A stretch of DNA of 64,000 bases from Limnohabitans sp. Rim8 (GTDB lineage: Bacteria > Pseudomonadota > Gammaproteobacteria > Burkholderiales > Burkholderiaceae_C): the NCBI RefSeq assembly GCF_945901735.1, contig NZ_CAMDLM010000002.1, positions 171,396 to 235,395 on the forward strand, in the 5' to 3' direction. Position 1 is the stretch's first letter; each line of letters starts with the position of its first letter. The notes beneath the pieces are model-generated. The model made no database searches, was not told the origin of the DNA, and was given only the letters and a program-made list of their open reading frames with translations. The position numbers and the translations under genes are program-made. Of the stretch, positions 52,099-62,250 are shown in pieces.

Positions 52099-53052
52099 AT
52101 GGCCGCGTCCGGAAAAGCCCAGGCGACTTTGCCTCGCGTGGGCATTGTGGGTCTGGGCATCATGGGGGGCACCATGGCCGAGGCTTTGCTGAAACAGGGC
52201 TACACGGTTTGCGGTTGCGACATCGATGCCAAGGCCCTGGCTCGCCTTAAGCGTGCAGGTGGCGTGTGCCTCGGCAGTGCGGCCGAGGTGGCGGGTCGAT
52301 CGGATGTGGTGATCGTGTCTTTGTCGACCGCGAAAGCGCTGGCCCAGGTGACCGAATCGATCGCTTCTGTGCCCAAGGCGCAATGGGCCCACAAGCCCAT
52401 CGTCATCGAGACCAGCACCTTGCCCATGGCGGACAAAGATGCCTGTGCCCAAGCCCTGGGCAAGCTGGGCATCGTTACCCTGGATGCGCCCATCAGCGGC
52501 ACGGCAGTGCGCATCAAAGATCGGGCCTGGACGTTTTTTGTCAGCGGCAAGGAAACGGCCCACCGCAAGGTCTTGCCCGTGTTGCAGGTGTTCACCGACA
52601 AGGTGTCCTTTGTCGGGCCTTATGGCAACGGCACCAAAATGAAGTTTGCGGCCAACCACCTGGTGGCCATTTACAACGTGGCCTATGCGGAATCGGTGAC
52701 CCTGGCCCGAAAAATGGGGTTGAACCCCCAAGACGTTCTTGACCTCTTTGGCAACAGCCCCGTGCTGGGCACGGGCGTCATGCGTCTGCGCATGCCCATG
52801 ATGCTGGAGCGCCAATACAGCCCGGCGACCATGAAGGTCGAGGTTTGGCAAAAGGACATGCAGGTGATTGGCGACATGGCCAAGTCGGTGGACTGCCCGA
52901 CCCCGCTGTTTTCGACCTGCGCCGCCATCTACACCAGCGCCATGGCCCTGGGGCTTGCCATGGAAGACACAGCCTCGACTGCCGAGGTCATGTCGGCCAT
53001 GGCGGGCATTGCGCCTGCCAAGGGCCGAGGCAAAAAACCGCTCAAGCCTTGA
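52099..53052 (+). CDS. Beta-hydroxyacid dehydrogenase (3-hydroxyisobutyrate/tartronate semialdehyde reductase family)
   Basis: A 317-residue NAD(P)-dependent enzyme. The nucleotide-binding motif GIVGLGIMGGTMAEALLKQG lies near residue 17, the substrate motif APISGTAVRIKD near 130, and the catalytic lysine region GTKMKFAANHL near 180. It probably interconverts a 2-hydroxymethyl- or hydroxy-acid and its semialdehyde. It overlaps by 11 bases at the 3' end with the convergent decarboxylase-like gene. The natural substrate is not clear; the GlcG-like neighbour hints at a small organic acid. Confidence 0.88.
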   Translation: MAASGKAQATLPRVGIVGLGIMGGTMAEALLKQGYTVCGCDIDAKALARLKRAGGVCLGSAAEVAGRSDVVIVSLSTAKALAQVTESIASVPKAQWAHKPIVIETSTLPMADKDACAQALGKLGIVTLDAPISGTAVRIKDRAWTFFVSGKETAHRKVLPVLQVFTDKVSFVGPYGNGTKMKFAANHLVAIYNVAYAESVTLARKMGLNPQDVLDLFGNSPVLGTGVMRLRMPMMLERQYSPATMKVEVWQKDMQVIGDMAKSVDCPTPLFSTCAAIYTSAMALGLAMEDTASTAEVMSAMAGIAPAKGRGKKPLKP

Positions 53053-53572
53053 TCTTGGCTTGGGCTGTTGGTTTGGCTTTGACTTTAGCGGTGGTTTTGA
53101 CAGGACTTTTGACGGTTTTTGTTTTGGCGGGGCGTGCCAGTTTCTTGGCCTCTTTTTCCGCCGCTTCGATCAAGGGCAATTCGTCCCGCACCGCCTTGTA
53201 GGCGTCCAGTGCGGCAGGGCCGCCGCAGTAAAGGAAGGAGTGCAAAATCAGCTCGCGCAGTTCTTCGCGCGACACGCCATTGCGCACCGCACCACGCAGA
53301 TGAATCTTGATTTCGGCAGGTCGGTTCAAGGCAATGCACATCGACAGCGTGGCCAAGCTGCGCTCTTTCAGGGTCAGGCCCGGGCGGGTCCAGACTTTGC
53401 CCCAGGCGAACTCGGTGGCCAGTTCCTGAAAAGGCATGTTCAGGTCATCGGCGTTGGCAAATGAGCGTTCGACATATTCATCACCCAGCACCTTTTTGCG
53501 CATGGCCAAGCCGGCTTTGTAGCCCTCGGATGGGGCTTGAGTGCTGGGCTTCTTGTTGGTGGTTTTTTTCAT
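53042..53572 (-). CDS. Carboxymuconolactone decarboxylase-family protein with basic tail
   Basis: A 176-residue protein. The core (about 15-140) is an alpha-helical carboxymuconolactone decarboxylase domain with WTRPGLTLKERSLATLSMCI and the HLRGAVRNGVSREELRELIL segment. This resembles PcaC-like 4-carboxymuconolactone decarboxylases. The last 35 residues are rich in Lys, Ala, Thr and Pro (LARPAKTKTVKSPVKTTAKV), unlike the usual family end. ATG 53572 is used; the longer frame overlaps the upstream receptor gene. Seven bases separate it from that receptor. Confidence 0.85.
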   Translation of the reverse strand: MKKTTNKKPSTQAPSEGYKAGLAMRKKVLGDEYVERSFANADDLNMPFQELATEFAWGKVWTRPGLTLKERSLATLSMCIALNRPAEIKIHLRGAVRNGVSREELRELILHSFLYCGGPAALDAYKAVRDELPLIEAAEKEAKKLARPAKTKTVKSPVKTTAKVKAKPTAQAKIKA

Positions 53573-53579
53573 TGGATTT

Positions 53580-54557
53580 TTAATCTGCTTTGATGTTGGC
53601 CGAGCGCACGACAGCGCCCCATTTGGCGATTTCGTCCTTGATGTAGCTGGCAAATTGCTCGGGCGTGTCGCCCACCGGCAAGGCGCCTTGTTGGTTCAAT
53701 TTCTCGGCCACATCGGGCAACTTGAGAATGTCCACAATTTCACGGTTCAGCCGCACCACGATGTCTCTGGGTGTCTTGGCCGGTGCCACAATGCCGACCC
53801 ACGAATAGGCTTCATAGCCCGGCAATCCGCTTTCGGAAATCGTGGGGATGTCGGCCAAGGAAGGCACGCGTTTGGCGCTGCCCACGGCAATCGCTTTGAG
53901 CTGGCCCGATTTCACCTGGTTGATCACGGAAGGGATGCTGCTGTAGAGCATTTGAACTTGTCCAGCCAGCAAATCGGTCAAGGCCGGACCTTGACCTTTG
54001 TAGGGCACATGCACCGTTTGCACGTTGGCCATCGCGTTGAACAACTCGCCAGCCAAGTGGCCCGAGTTGCCGCTGCCGGGCGATGCAAAGAACAACTGTT
54101 TGGGCTTGGATTTGGCCAGGTTGATCAACTCCAGCGTTGTTTTGGCCGGAACGGAGGGGTGCGTGACCAGCAACAGTGGAAAGTTCACCATGTTGGTGAT
54201 GGGGGCGAAATCCTTCAACGGGTCATAAGGTAACTTTTCGTAGAGGCTGGGGTTCACGGCCATGGGCCCAGCCGCTGCCACAGCCAGGGTGTAGCCGTCG
54301 GCCGGCGCTTGCATCAAGGCCTGCAGACCCACAATGCCATTGGCACCGGCCCGGTTGTCGATCACCACCTGCTGGCCCAAGCGTTCGTTCAGTTTTTGCG
54401 CCACCACCCGCGCAATCACATCGTTGCCACCACCCGGTGGGAAGGGCACGATGATGCGGATGGGTTTGTTGGGGAAAGTCTGCGCCATCACAGGTGAGGC
54501 CAAGGCCAATAACAGGCCAGACAAAAGAGCAAACAGGGGCTTGGTCATGCGGGTCAT
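53580..54557 (-). CDS. Bug/TctC-family periplasmic solute receptor
   Basis: A 325-residue receptor. The signal peptide (ending ASPVMA) is followed by FPNKPIRIIVPFPPGGGND and APADGYTLAVA. GGAG lies five bases before ATG 54557. It is the first gene of a two-gene minus-strand operon with the carboxymuconolactone decarboxylase-like gene, so its ligand may be an aromatic-pathway acid (inference). No membrane partners are adjacent. Confidence 0.92.
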   Translation of the reverse strand: MTRMTKPLFALLSGLLLALASPVMAQTFPNKPIRIIVPFPPGGGNDVIARVVAQKLNERLGQQVVIDNRAGANGIVGLQALMQAPADGYTLAVAAAGPMAVNPSLYEKLPYDPLKDFAPITNMVNFPLLLVTHPSVPAKTTLELINLAKSKPKQLFFASPGSGNSGHLAGELFNAMANVQTVHVPYKGQGPALTDLLAGQVQMLYSSIPSVINQVKSGQLKAIAVGSAKRVPSLADIPTISESGLPGYEAYSWVGIVAPAKTPRDIVVRLNREIVDILKLPDVAEKLNQQGALPVGDTPEQFASYIKDEIAKWGAVVRSANIKAD

Positions 54558-54748
54558 TGGAACTCCAGTGAGGTTGTGCCGATGTCAAAGAGAGATAACA
54601 ATGGATACTTGCACAAAGACTGGAATGCGCTGTAATTTGTGCGACAAAACACGACGGGCTTTGGCGCACACCAGGGTTTTAGATGGCCATCTTGAGCTGA
54701 CACTTTCAGGCCATGGTTTTGCAGTCTGCTGTGCATGCAAAATAGGGC

Positions 54749-56037
<1,289 letters not shown>

Positions 56038-56070
56038 GTGACCCAGGGCACTTGCTAAAATCCCACCCCG

Positions 56071-56099
56071 AAGCCCGCCGCCCCTGCGGGCTTTGTTTT
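56071..56099 (+). terminator. Terminator after adenine deaminase
   Basis: AAGCCCGC (56071-56078) and GCGGGCTT (56086-56093) form a stem followed by TGTTTTG, between the deaminase and the third BMP gene. Confidence 0.75.
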
Positions 56100-56130
56100 G
56101 TTCAATCTCGGGGCCATGTAGAGGACTACC

Positions 56131-57216
56131 ATGTATAAAAACCTCGCTGCCACGCTCGTGGCCGCCTGCTTTTTTCTTCCCGCTGTTCGGGCACAAACCA
56201 CTCCCAAATCCACCGAGCCCATCAAGGCCGGTTTTGTTTATGTCTCGCCCATCACCGAAGCGGGCTGGACCCGGCAGCATGACGAGGGCCGCAAGGCGGT
56301 CGAGCGGGCTTTGGGCCAACAGGTCAAGACCACCTTTGTGGCCGATGTGGCCGAGGGCGCTGATGCCGAGCGCGTGATCCGCGACTTGGCTCAGCAGGGC
56401 CACCAAATCATTTTCACCCCCAGCTTTGGCTACATGGAGCCCACGCTCAAGGTAGCCAAAGAATTTCCAAATGTGAAATTTGAATCGGTCACCGGCTTCA
56501 AGACCGCGCCCAACGTGGCCGCGTCGAACGCCCGTTATTACGAAGGCCGCTATCTGGCGGGCATCGCCGCCGGGCGCATGACCCAATCGAATGTGGCCGG
56601 TTATGTGGCGGGTTTCCCGATCCCCGAGGTGCTGCAAGGCATCAACGCCTTCACCTTGGGCATGCGCTCGGTCAACCCCCAAGCCACCGTCAAGGTGGTC
56701 TGGCTCAACGCTTGGTTTGACCCACCCAAAGAGCGCGAAGCGGCCATGGCGCTGTTCAATCAAGACGTGGATGTGATCGCGTTCCACACGGGGTCCACCG
56801 CGGTGATGGCCGCAGCGCAAGAGCGCGGCAAGATGGCCATCGCCTACCACTCCGACATGCGCAAGATCGGGCCGGATGCGCAAATCATTGCCGTGACCCA
56901 CCAGTGGGGCGACTACTACACCGCCCGTGTCAAGGCGGCTTTGGCCGGCAGTTGGAAAAGCGGCAGTGTGTGGGGCGGCGTGAAGGACGGCATGGTCCGC
57001 GTCGGCGACTTTGGCCCCAAGGTGCCCAAGGGCGTGCAAGACGAGATTGGGGCCAAGCAAAAAGCCGTGGGCACAGGCAAGCTGCTGCCGTTTGCCGGCC
57101 CGATCACCGACAACGAGGGTAAGTTGGTGCTGCCCGCAGGCCAAACCCTGAGCGACACCCAGATCCTGAACATGAACTACCTGGTGCAAGGCGTGCAGGG
57201 GCGTGTGTCGCGCTGA
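56131..57216 (+). CDS. BMP-family nucleoside/purine-binding protein (third copy)
   Basis: A 361-residue BMP protein. It has a signal peptide (MYKNLAATLVAACFFLPAVRA) without a lipobox, so it is a soluble periplasmic protein. The mature part begins IKAGFVYVSPITEAGWTRQH and keeps the BMP motifs (FTPSFGYMEPTLKVA, GFPIPEVLQGIN). It is much more diverged from copies 1 and 2 than they are from each other. No permease genes accompany it, so it may share the nucleoside importer encoded at 41.9-45.4 kb. A strong bidirectional terminator follows. Confidence 0.9.
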   Translation: MYKNLAATLVAACFFLPAVRAQTTPKSTEPIKAGFVYVSPITEAGWTRQHDEGRKAVERALGQQVKTTFVADVAEGADAERVIRDLAQQGHQIIFTPSFGYMEPTLKVAKEFPNVKFESVTGFKTAPNVAASNARYYEGRYLAGIAAGRMTQSNVAGYVAGFPIPEVLQGINAFTLGMRSVNPQATVKVVWLNAWFDPPKEREAAMALFNQDVDVIAFHTGSTAVMAAAQERGKMAIAYHSDMRKIGPDAQIIAVTHQWGDYYTARVKAALAGSWKSGSVWGGVKDGMVRVGDFGPKVPKGVQDEIGAKQKAVGTGKLLPFAGPITDNEGKLVLPAGQTLSDTQILNMNYLVQGVQGRVSR

Positions 57217-57264
57217 AGCTGGCGCCCATGTCCGATGGGTTAGCGCACCCCATATCCTGACGTC

Positions 57265-57298
57265 AAAAAAGCCAAGGCCGGTTGGCCTTGGCTTTTTT
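57265..57298. terminator. Bidirectional terminator
   Basis: AAAAAAGCCAAGGCC and GGCCTTGGCTTTTTT are perfect inverted arms around a four-base loop. It sits between two convergent genes and has T-runs for both strands. Confidence 0.92.
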
Positions 57299-57315
57299 AA
57301 GCTGACCCAGATCGG

Positions 57316-58686
57316 TCAAGGCTTGAGCAATGCGAGCAGCCCTTGCAGGTTGGGTGCAGTGCCCAGGCTCCAGCAGCTTTTCAGAATGTCATTGACCCGG
57401 GCCGCACCCAAAATCGGGTCGGACAGGTCACGGAACTTGCCCTCCAGGTCGGTATCGGTCATGGGCTTTTGCAAAGAACCAATGGCGTGTTCCACATGCA
57501 CCTTCACGCTGCGGCCATCTGTCAGGTGGGCCGTGACGTGCACACTTTCTTCACGCACCGAGGTGTCCACCACCGCTTGCACCTTGTTGCGCAAGTTCAC
57601 GACGTCTTCGCGCCGAACGATGTGGTCTGAAAACTCCTCTTCGCCCGCGCGCCCAAAGAGCAGGCCCACCGCGCAGCCGTGGTACACGCTGAACTTGCCT
57701 TGCAAGCCGTCTTGCGGTGTCTTCTTGCCGGTCAGCTCCAGCACCAGTGGGTGCACGCGCAGTTCGATGCTTTGCACTTCTTCAGGTTTGACACCTTGCG
57801 CACGCAGCTGGGCACAAGCGTCGATGCTGGGGTGGATCACGATGCCGCAGGCAAAGGGCTTGTAGGTGTTGAAGCTGATCTCAAAGCGCTGGCCCAATTC
57901 GTCTTGCGCCTCGCGCCAGTCGTATTTGGTCGACAACACCTGGGCCCAACCGCGTGGGGCTTCCAGCGATCGGGGGCTGGACGTGAAGCCATGCTTGGCC
58001 ATCAGCGCCGACATCAAGCCCGCGCGCGCGGCGCCACCCGGGTGAAAGGGCTTGGTCATGGTGCCAAATTGCTCGCGCAGGCCCACGGGTTGCGAAGCCG
58101 CAATGCCCAAAGCCATGGCCGTTTGCTGGGCATTGAGGCCCAGCAATCGGGCGCATGCGGCAGCCGCACCCAAAGTGCCGGTGGAGCCGGTGATGTGCCA
58201 GCCCCGGTCGTAGTGCTCTGGGTACACCAAGTTGCCCATGCGGCAGGCCACGTCAATGCCCAAGACCAAAGCGTCGAGCACTTGCCTGCCCGAGCTGTTT
58301 TGGGTTTCGGCCAAAGCCATCACCGCCGAGGCCACGGGGCCTGCAGGGTGGATGATGGTTTTGAGGTGGGTGTCGTCAAAGTCAAAGGTGTGCGATGAGA
58401 TGCCGTTGATCAGGGCGGCACTGGCCATGTCCACACGTTCTGCACGCCCGGCCAGCGTGGCTTGGGGTGCGGGGGAGAGCATGTGCACGGCGGCCAGAGC
58501 CGATTCCACCGCCTCGTGGCGGGCCGCGCCGATGGCGCAGCCCAGCCAGTTCAGGAAAGTGCGGTGGGCTTCGTGTTCGACGCTTTCGCTCCAGCCTTGG
58601 CTGCGGTGTTCGGCGACAAATTTCGCCAGTTCGGCCGTGATGGGGGGGGCGTTGTGGTCAGCGGCCACAGCGGTGTTGATGGTCAT
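57316..58686 (-). CDS. MmgE/PrpD-family protein
   Basis: A 456-residue protein of the MmgE/PrpD (2-methylcitrate dehydratase-like) fold. Signature stretches are HRTFLNWLGCAIGAARHEAV, then GISSHTFDFDDTHLKTIIHP and KPFHPGGAARAGLMSALMA. Family members include methylcitrate dehydratase, cis-aconitate decarboxylase and several uncharacterised enzymes. It is the last gene of a GntR-Bug-MmgE operon, so it probably acts on the acid captured by the Bug receptor. ATG 58686 is chosen over an upstream in-frame TTG at 58692. Confidence 0.88.
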   Translation of the reverse strand: MTINTAVAADHNAPPITAELAKFVAEHRSQGWSESVEHEAHRTFLNWLGCAIGAARHEAVESALAAVHMLSPAPQATLAGRAERVDMASAALINGISSHTFDFDDTHLKTIIHPAGPVASAVMALAETQNSSGRQVLDALVLGIDVACRMGNLVYPEHYDRGWHITGSTGTLGAAAACARLLGLNAQQTAMALGIAASQPVGLREQFGTMTKPFHPGGAARAGLMSALMAKHGFTSSPRSLEAPRGWAQVLSTKYDWREAQDELGQRFEISFNTYKPFACGIVIHPSIDACAQLRAQGVKPEEVQSIELRVHPLVLELTGKKTPQDGLQGKFSVYHGCAVGLLFGRAGEEEFSDHIVRREDVVNLRNKVQAVVDTSVREESVHVTAHLTDGRSVKVHVEHAIGSLQKPMTDTDLEGKFRDLSDPILGAARVNDILKSCWSLGTAPNLQGLLALLKP

Positions 58687-58713
58687 GTGCAATCCAGTCA
58701 GGGTTTCAAAAAA

Positions 58714-59685
58714 TCAGGCGTCCAGATTGATCTTGCGTTCGCGGGCCAGGTTGGTCCAGCGGGCCAGGTCTTTCTTCATGTAATCCAGAAATTGAGCGGG
58801 GGTCATGGGGGTGAGTTCGACCGCTTCGGCGCTGAGCTTTTCGCGGAAATCGGGCTGAGCCAGCACTTGGGCCATCGCGTCGTTGAGTTGTTTGACGATG
58901 GTGGCAGGCATGCCAGCGGGGCCGACCACGCCGTACCACTGCTGCGCATCAAAGCCCTTGAGGCCGGCTTCTTCCATGGTGGGCACATCTTTCAGTGCGG
59001 GGTGGCGCTGCATGCCCGTGACGGCCAAGGCACGCACGCGGCCACTGCGGATGTGGGGCAGGGCAGCTGCCAAGCCTGGGAACATGGCTTGTGTTTGGCC
59101 TGCGATCAGGTCAGTGGTGGCTGGCGCGATGCCACGGTAGGGAATGTGCACCATGAAAGCGCCGGTTTGGGCTTTGAACAATTCGGCCGTCAAGTGGGTC
59201 AGTGAGCCAGCACCCGCTGAGCCGTAGGAAATTTGGCCAGGATTTTTCTTGACGTATTGGATGAATTCCTTGACGTCTTTGACCGATAAGTTGGCGTTGA
59301 CCACGAGCACGTTGGGTGTGCTGCCGATCATGCCAATCGGTGTGTAGTCATTGATGGGGTCGTAGTTGAGTTTGCGGGTGGCGGGTGCTGTGCCATGCGT
59401 GGCCACATAACCTTGCATCAGGGTGTAGCCATCAGGAGCGGCTTTGGCTGCCATTTGTGAGGCGATCACGCCGCCGCCGCCGCCGTGGTTTTCCACCACC
59501 ATGGTTTGGCCCAGCACTTTGCCCAAGCGGTCGCACAGTTGGCGGCCAATCATGTCGGAGCCGCCGCCCGGGGCCACCGGCACGATGTATTTGATGGGGC
59601 GATTGGGGTAGGCCGCTTGCGCGTTGGCCAGGCCAGGCAAGCCCATCAGCAACGGGGCGGCTTGTATCAGGGTACGTCGTTTCAT
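58714..59685 (-). CDS. Bug/TctC-family periplasmic solute receptor
   Basis: A 323-residue receptor. The signal peptide MKRRTLIQAAPLLMGLPG...NA carries a twin arginine suitable for Tat. It is followed by YPNRPIKYIVPVAPGGGSDM and AAPDGYTLMQ. GAGGAG lies before the ATG, which overlaps the regulator's stop by four bases. It is co-transcribed with MmgE/PrpD. Confidence 0.92.
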   Translation of the reverse strand: MKRRTLIQAAPLLMGLPGLANAQAAYPNRPIKYIVPVAPGGGSDMIGRQLCDRLGKVLGQTMVVENHGGGGGVIASQMAAKAAPDGYTLMQGYVATHGTAPATRKLNYDPINDYTPIGMIGSTPNVLVVNANLSVKDVKEFIQYVKKNPGQISYGSAGAGSLTHLTAELFKAQTGAFMVHIPYRGIAPATTDLIAGQTQAMFPGLAAALPHIRSGRVRALAVTGMQRHPALKDVPTMEEAGLKGFDAQQWYGVVGPAGMPATIVKQLNDAMAQVLAQPDFREKLSAEAVELTPMTPAQFLDYMKKDLARWTNLARERKINLDA

Positions 59686-60413
59686 GTGGTCTCCTCGGGG
59701 GTGGTTGAAATCTGTTCGGTGCTGGGCATGCTTCGCGTCAAGCGCTGGTGAGCCTGAGTCACGTGCTCAGCCAGCAGGCTTTGGGCGCTGGGGGCATCCC
59801 CCTGCTCAATGGCTTGGCTGATCTTGAGGTGTTCTGCGATCGAGGTGGCCATGCCACTGACCTGGGCCAGACTTTGCAATCGTGCCAGGTGCAGCTTTTG
59901 CACCACTTCCTGATAGGTGCGGCTGAGTTGCTCGTTGCGCGCCGCCACGACGATCAGCCAATGGAAGTGCAGGTTTTCCGAGTAATAAGCAGACAGCCTG
60001 TTTTTGTCGTGCGCTTGTCGCATGGCGGCGATGGAGACATTCAGGGCCTGGGTCAGCGCTTGTCGCTCTGCCTGGGGCAAGGTGGCCGCTTTGGCTCCAG
60101 CAAAGCCGTCAAGCAAGCTGCGAATTTCATACAAATCACGTACTTCCTGCGCTTCGATGGCTCTGACAAACACACCCGCATGTTTGCGCGAGACCACCAA
60201 TCCGGAGCTTTCCAATTCACGCAAAGCCTCGCGTACGGGCACCCGGGATACCTGCAAGCGTTTGGCCACATCGGGTTCGTTGATGCGGTCACCCGGTTGC
60301 AAATGACCTTGGAGAATGTGTTCGAGCAGATCCTCCCGCACCAGCTTTGCCAGTGAGGTGTCCCGCATGGTTTTGATGCGGTCAGAGGTGTCCAGGGTGA
60401 TCCAAGGCAGCAT
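59682..60413 (-). CDS. GntR-family (FCD subfamily) transcriptional regulator
   Basis: A regulator of about 243 residues. The N-terminal winged helix includes AKLVREDLLEHILQGHLQPG and DVAKRLQVSRVPVREALREL. The C-terminal FCD domain (about 95-225) is all-helical and usually binds a metal and a carboxylic acid. Start is either ATG 60413 or ATG 60368; the former is kept because related proteins have a similar short leader before the DNA-binding domain. A 33-bp palindrome lies eight bases upstream, which suggests strong autoregulation of this operon. Confidence 0.88.
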   Translation of the reverse strand: MLPWITLDTSDRIKTMRDTSLAKLVREDLLEHILQGHLQPGDRINEPDVAKRLQVSRVPVREALRELESSGLVVSRKHAGVFVRAIEAQEVRDLYEIRSLLDGFAGAKAATLPQAERQALTQALNVSIAAMRQAHDKNRLSAYYSENLHFHWLIVVAARNEQLSRTYQEVVQKLHLARLQSLAQVSGMATSIAEHLKISQAIEQGDAPSAQSLLAEHVTQAHQRLTRSMPSTEQISTTPEETT

Positions 60414-60420
60414 GGTATAA

Positions 60421-60453
60421 AAAGTATTTCGAATATCGTATACGAAATACTTT
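60421..60453. promoter_or_regulatory. 33-bp nested palindrome, probable GntR operator
   Basis: AAAGTATTTCG (60421-60431) and CGAAATACTTT (60443-60453) are perfect arms. The centre contains TCGTATACGA (60436-60445), itself a perfect palindrome of the kind GntR/FCD proteins bind, but offset from the centre of the arms by one axis. It lies directly upstream of the GntR gene. Confidence 0.75.
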
Positions 60454-60588
60454 GAGCTGATTTGTTTGCACAGTCGAGTGCGTGACAAGGGGCTTGGACA
60501 TGAATGAGCGAAAACACCCGGACTGAGCAGATCGCCAAAGGGCTTTGTGCGCGCCCTTAAAATGCCCAAAACATTCAAAGGTTGAGCG

Positions 60589-61164
60589 ATGAGCATCAAG
60601 AGCGACAAATGGATCCGCCGCATGGCGCAAGAGCACGGCATGATTTCGCCGTTTGAGCCGGGCCAGATTCGCCAAGACGCGACGGGTCAAAAAATCGTCA
60701 GCTACGGCACCAGCAGTTATGGCTACGACATCCGCTGCGCCCCTGAATTCAAGGTGTTCACCAACATCTACAGCACCGTGGTCGACCCCAAAAACTTCGA
60801 CGAGCGCAGCTTTGTGGACATCCACAGCGATGTCTGCATCATCCCGCCCAACAGTTTCGCGTTGGCCCGCACCCTGGAGTACTTCCGGATTCCGCGCAAT
60901 GTGCTGACCATTTGTTTGGGCAAAAGCACCTATGCCCGTTGCGGCATCATCGTCAACGTCACCCCTTTCGAGCCCGAATGGGAAGGCTATGTCACGCTGG
61001 AGTTCAGCAACACCACGCCACTGCCTGCCAAAATTTATGCTGGCGAAGGCTGCGCCCAGGTGCTGTTTTTCGAGAGTGACAAAGACGACGTCTGCGAGAC
61101 CAGCTACAAAGACCGGGGCGGTAAATACCAAGGCCAAGTGGGCGTGACGCTGCCCAAAACCTGA
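60589..61164 (+). CDS. dcd: dCTP deaminase
   Basis: A 191-residue protein matching Dcd over its full length. It begins [18 protein letters not shown] and has [16 protein letters not shown], then [20 protein letters not shown] with the catalytic glutamate and [15 protein letters not shown]. It deaminates dCTP to dUTP for thymidylate synthesis. The housekeeping gene has its own upstream region, divergent from the GntR operon. Confidence 0.96.
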   Translation: MSIKSDKWIRRMAQEHGMISPFEPGQIRQDATGQKIVSYGTSSYGYDIRCAPEFKVFTNIYSTVVDPKNFDERSFVDIHSDVCIIPPNSFALARTLEYFRIPRNVLTICLGKSTYARCGIIVNVTPFEPEWEGYVTLEFSNTTPLPAKIYAGEGCAQVLFFESDKDDVCETSYKDRGGKYQGQVGVTLPKT

Positions 61165-61372
61165 GCCCTTGTCGCATCGGGTCGCTTATCTTTATTTCTG
61201 CATAAGCAAAGAACAAATCAATGGTTGGAAACCCCGCCAATATTGACCACAATGCCAAGGCTTCATGCTTTCAAGGTTGCCACGAGCCTGCCCGTCTCTT
61301 TCGCATCGGCACTGTCTGTGGTCTTTTGCAGGAAAATCGTGCGGCATATGAGACATTCGACGAAAAGACAAT

Positions 61373-61702
61373 ATGGCCAAAACAGCACCACCCGAAGACA
61401 ACGCCCTGACCGAATCGGAAGAGGTTTTTGAAAAAGCCGCCGATTTGTTTCGCGTCATGTCCGCCCCCATGCGCTTGCGCATCATCAGCGCCCTGTGCAA
61501 TGGCGAAAAGAATGTGGGCGAGTTGCTGGCCGAGATCGACACCACCCAGCCCAACATGTCGCAACACTTGAACACCTTGTACCAAGCGGGCGTGCTGGGC
61601 AAGCGCCGCGAAGGTGTACAAATTTACTACCGCATCGTCAACGAGCGCGTCGTCACGCTGTGCCGCGCCGTGTGTGTGCAGATCGCCAGCGAAAGCGATT
61701 GA
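61373..61702 (+). CDS. ArsR-family regulator with SqrR/BigR-like cysteines
   Basis: A 109-residue winged helix protein. The helix-turn-helix is VGELLAEIDTTQPNMSQHLN, followed by the wing KRREGVQIYYRI. Cysteines at 42 (ISALCNGEKNVGEL) and at 97 and 101 (LCRAVC) occupy positions similar to the dithiol pair of SqrR/BigR persulfide sensors; typical arsenic or zinc ligand motifs are not seen. It precedes DsrE-like, cytochrome c and flavocytochrome c genes, which supports sulfide-responsive control of this operon. Confidence 0.85.
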   Translation: MAKTAPPEDNALTESEEVFEKAADLFRVMSAPMRLRIISALCNGEKNVGELLAEIDTTQPNMSQHLNTLYQAGVLGKRREGVQIYYRIVNERVVTLCRAVCVQIASESD

Positions 61703-61787
61703 AAGATAAACGTCAGTTTGAGACCGGGTTTTCACGGGCTCACATTCGCCCTGGTCGCCGCTAATATCCATACTTAAGGAGAAACGA

Positions 61788-62198
61788 ATGAAGAAACACC
61801 TGTTATGGATGGTCGGCCTGCTGGCCTGCACCCTGAGCTGGGCCGACATCAAGGTGGTCTACCACCTGAGCGAAGGCATCCCCCAGGCATCACGGGCCAT
61901 CGGCAACATCCGCAACCACCTGGCCGCTGATCCGACCGCCAAAATTGTGGTCGTCACCCATGGTCTGGGCATCGACTTTTTGATTGACGGTGCCACCAAC
62001 CAGATGGACCAGCCTTTTGCCGGTGGCGTCAGTGACCTGGTCAACAAGGGCGTGGAGTTCCGTGTGTGCAACAACACCCTGGTGTCGCGCAAAATCTCTG
62101 CCGATAAACTGCTGATGGAAGCCAAAGTGGTGCCCTCCGGTGTAGCCGAAGTGGCCAAGCTGCAGGCCAACGAGAAATTTGTGTATTTGCGCCCATGA
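61788..62198 (+). CDS. Exported DsrE/DsrF-like protein
   Basis: A 136-residue protein. It has a signal peptide (MKKHLLWMVGLLACTLSWA) and a DsrE-like alpha/beta fold with IKVVYHLSEGIPQASRAIGN and VVVTHGLGIDFLIDGA. A single cysteine in the mature part lies at 94 (FRVCNNTL), the position used by DsrE-like sulfur carriers. AAGGAG precedes the ATG. With the neighbouring sulfide oxidation genes it may carry sulfane sulfur in the periplasm (inference). Confidence 0.8.
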   Translation: MKKHLLWMVGLLACTLSWADIKVVYHLSEGIPQASRAIGNIRNHLAADPTAKIVVVTHGLGIDFLIDGATNQMDQPFAGGVSDLVNKGVEFRVCNNTLVSRKISADKLLMEAKVVPSGVAEVAKLQANEKFVYLRP

Positions 62199-62250
62199 TG
62201 GGCAAGAATCGGTTCATTCGCCCCGTCTATTTTTTACGAGGATTTTTCCC

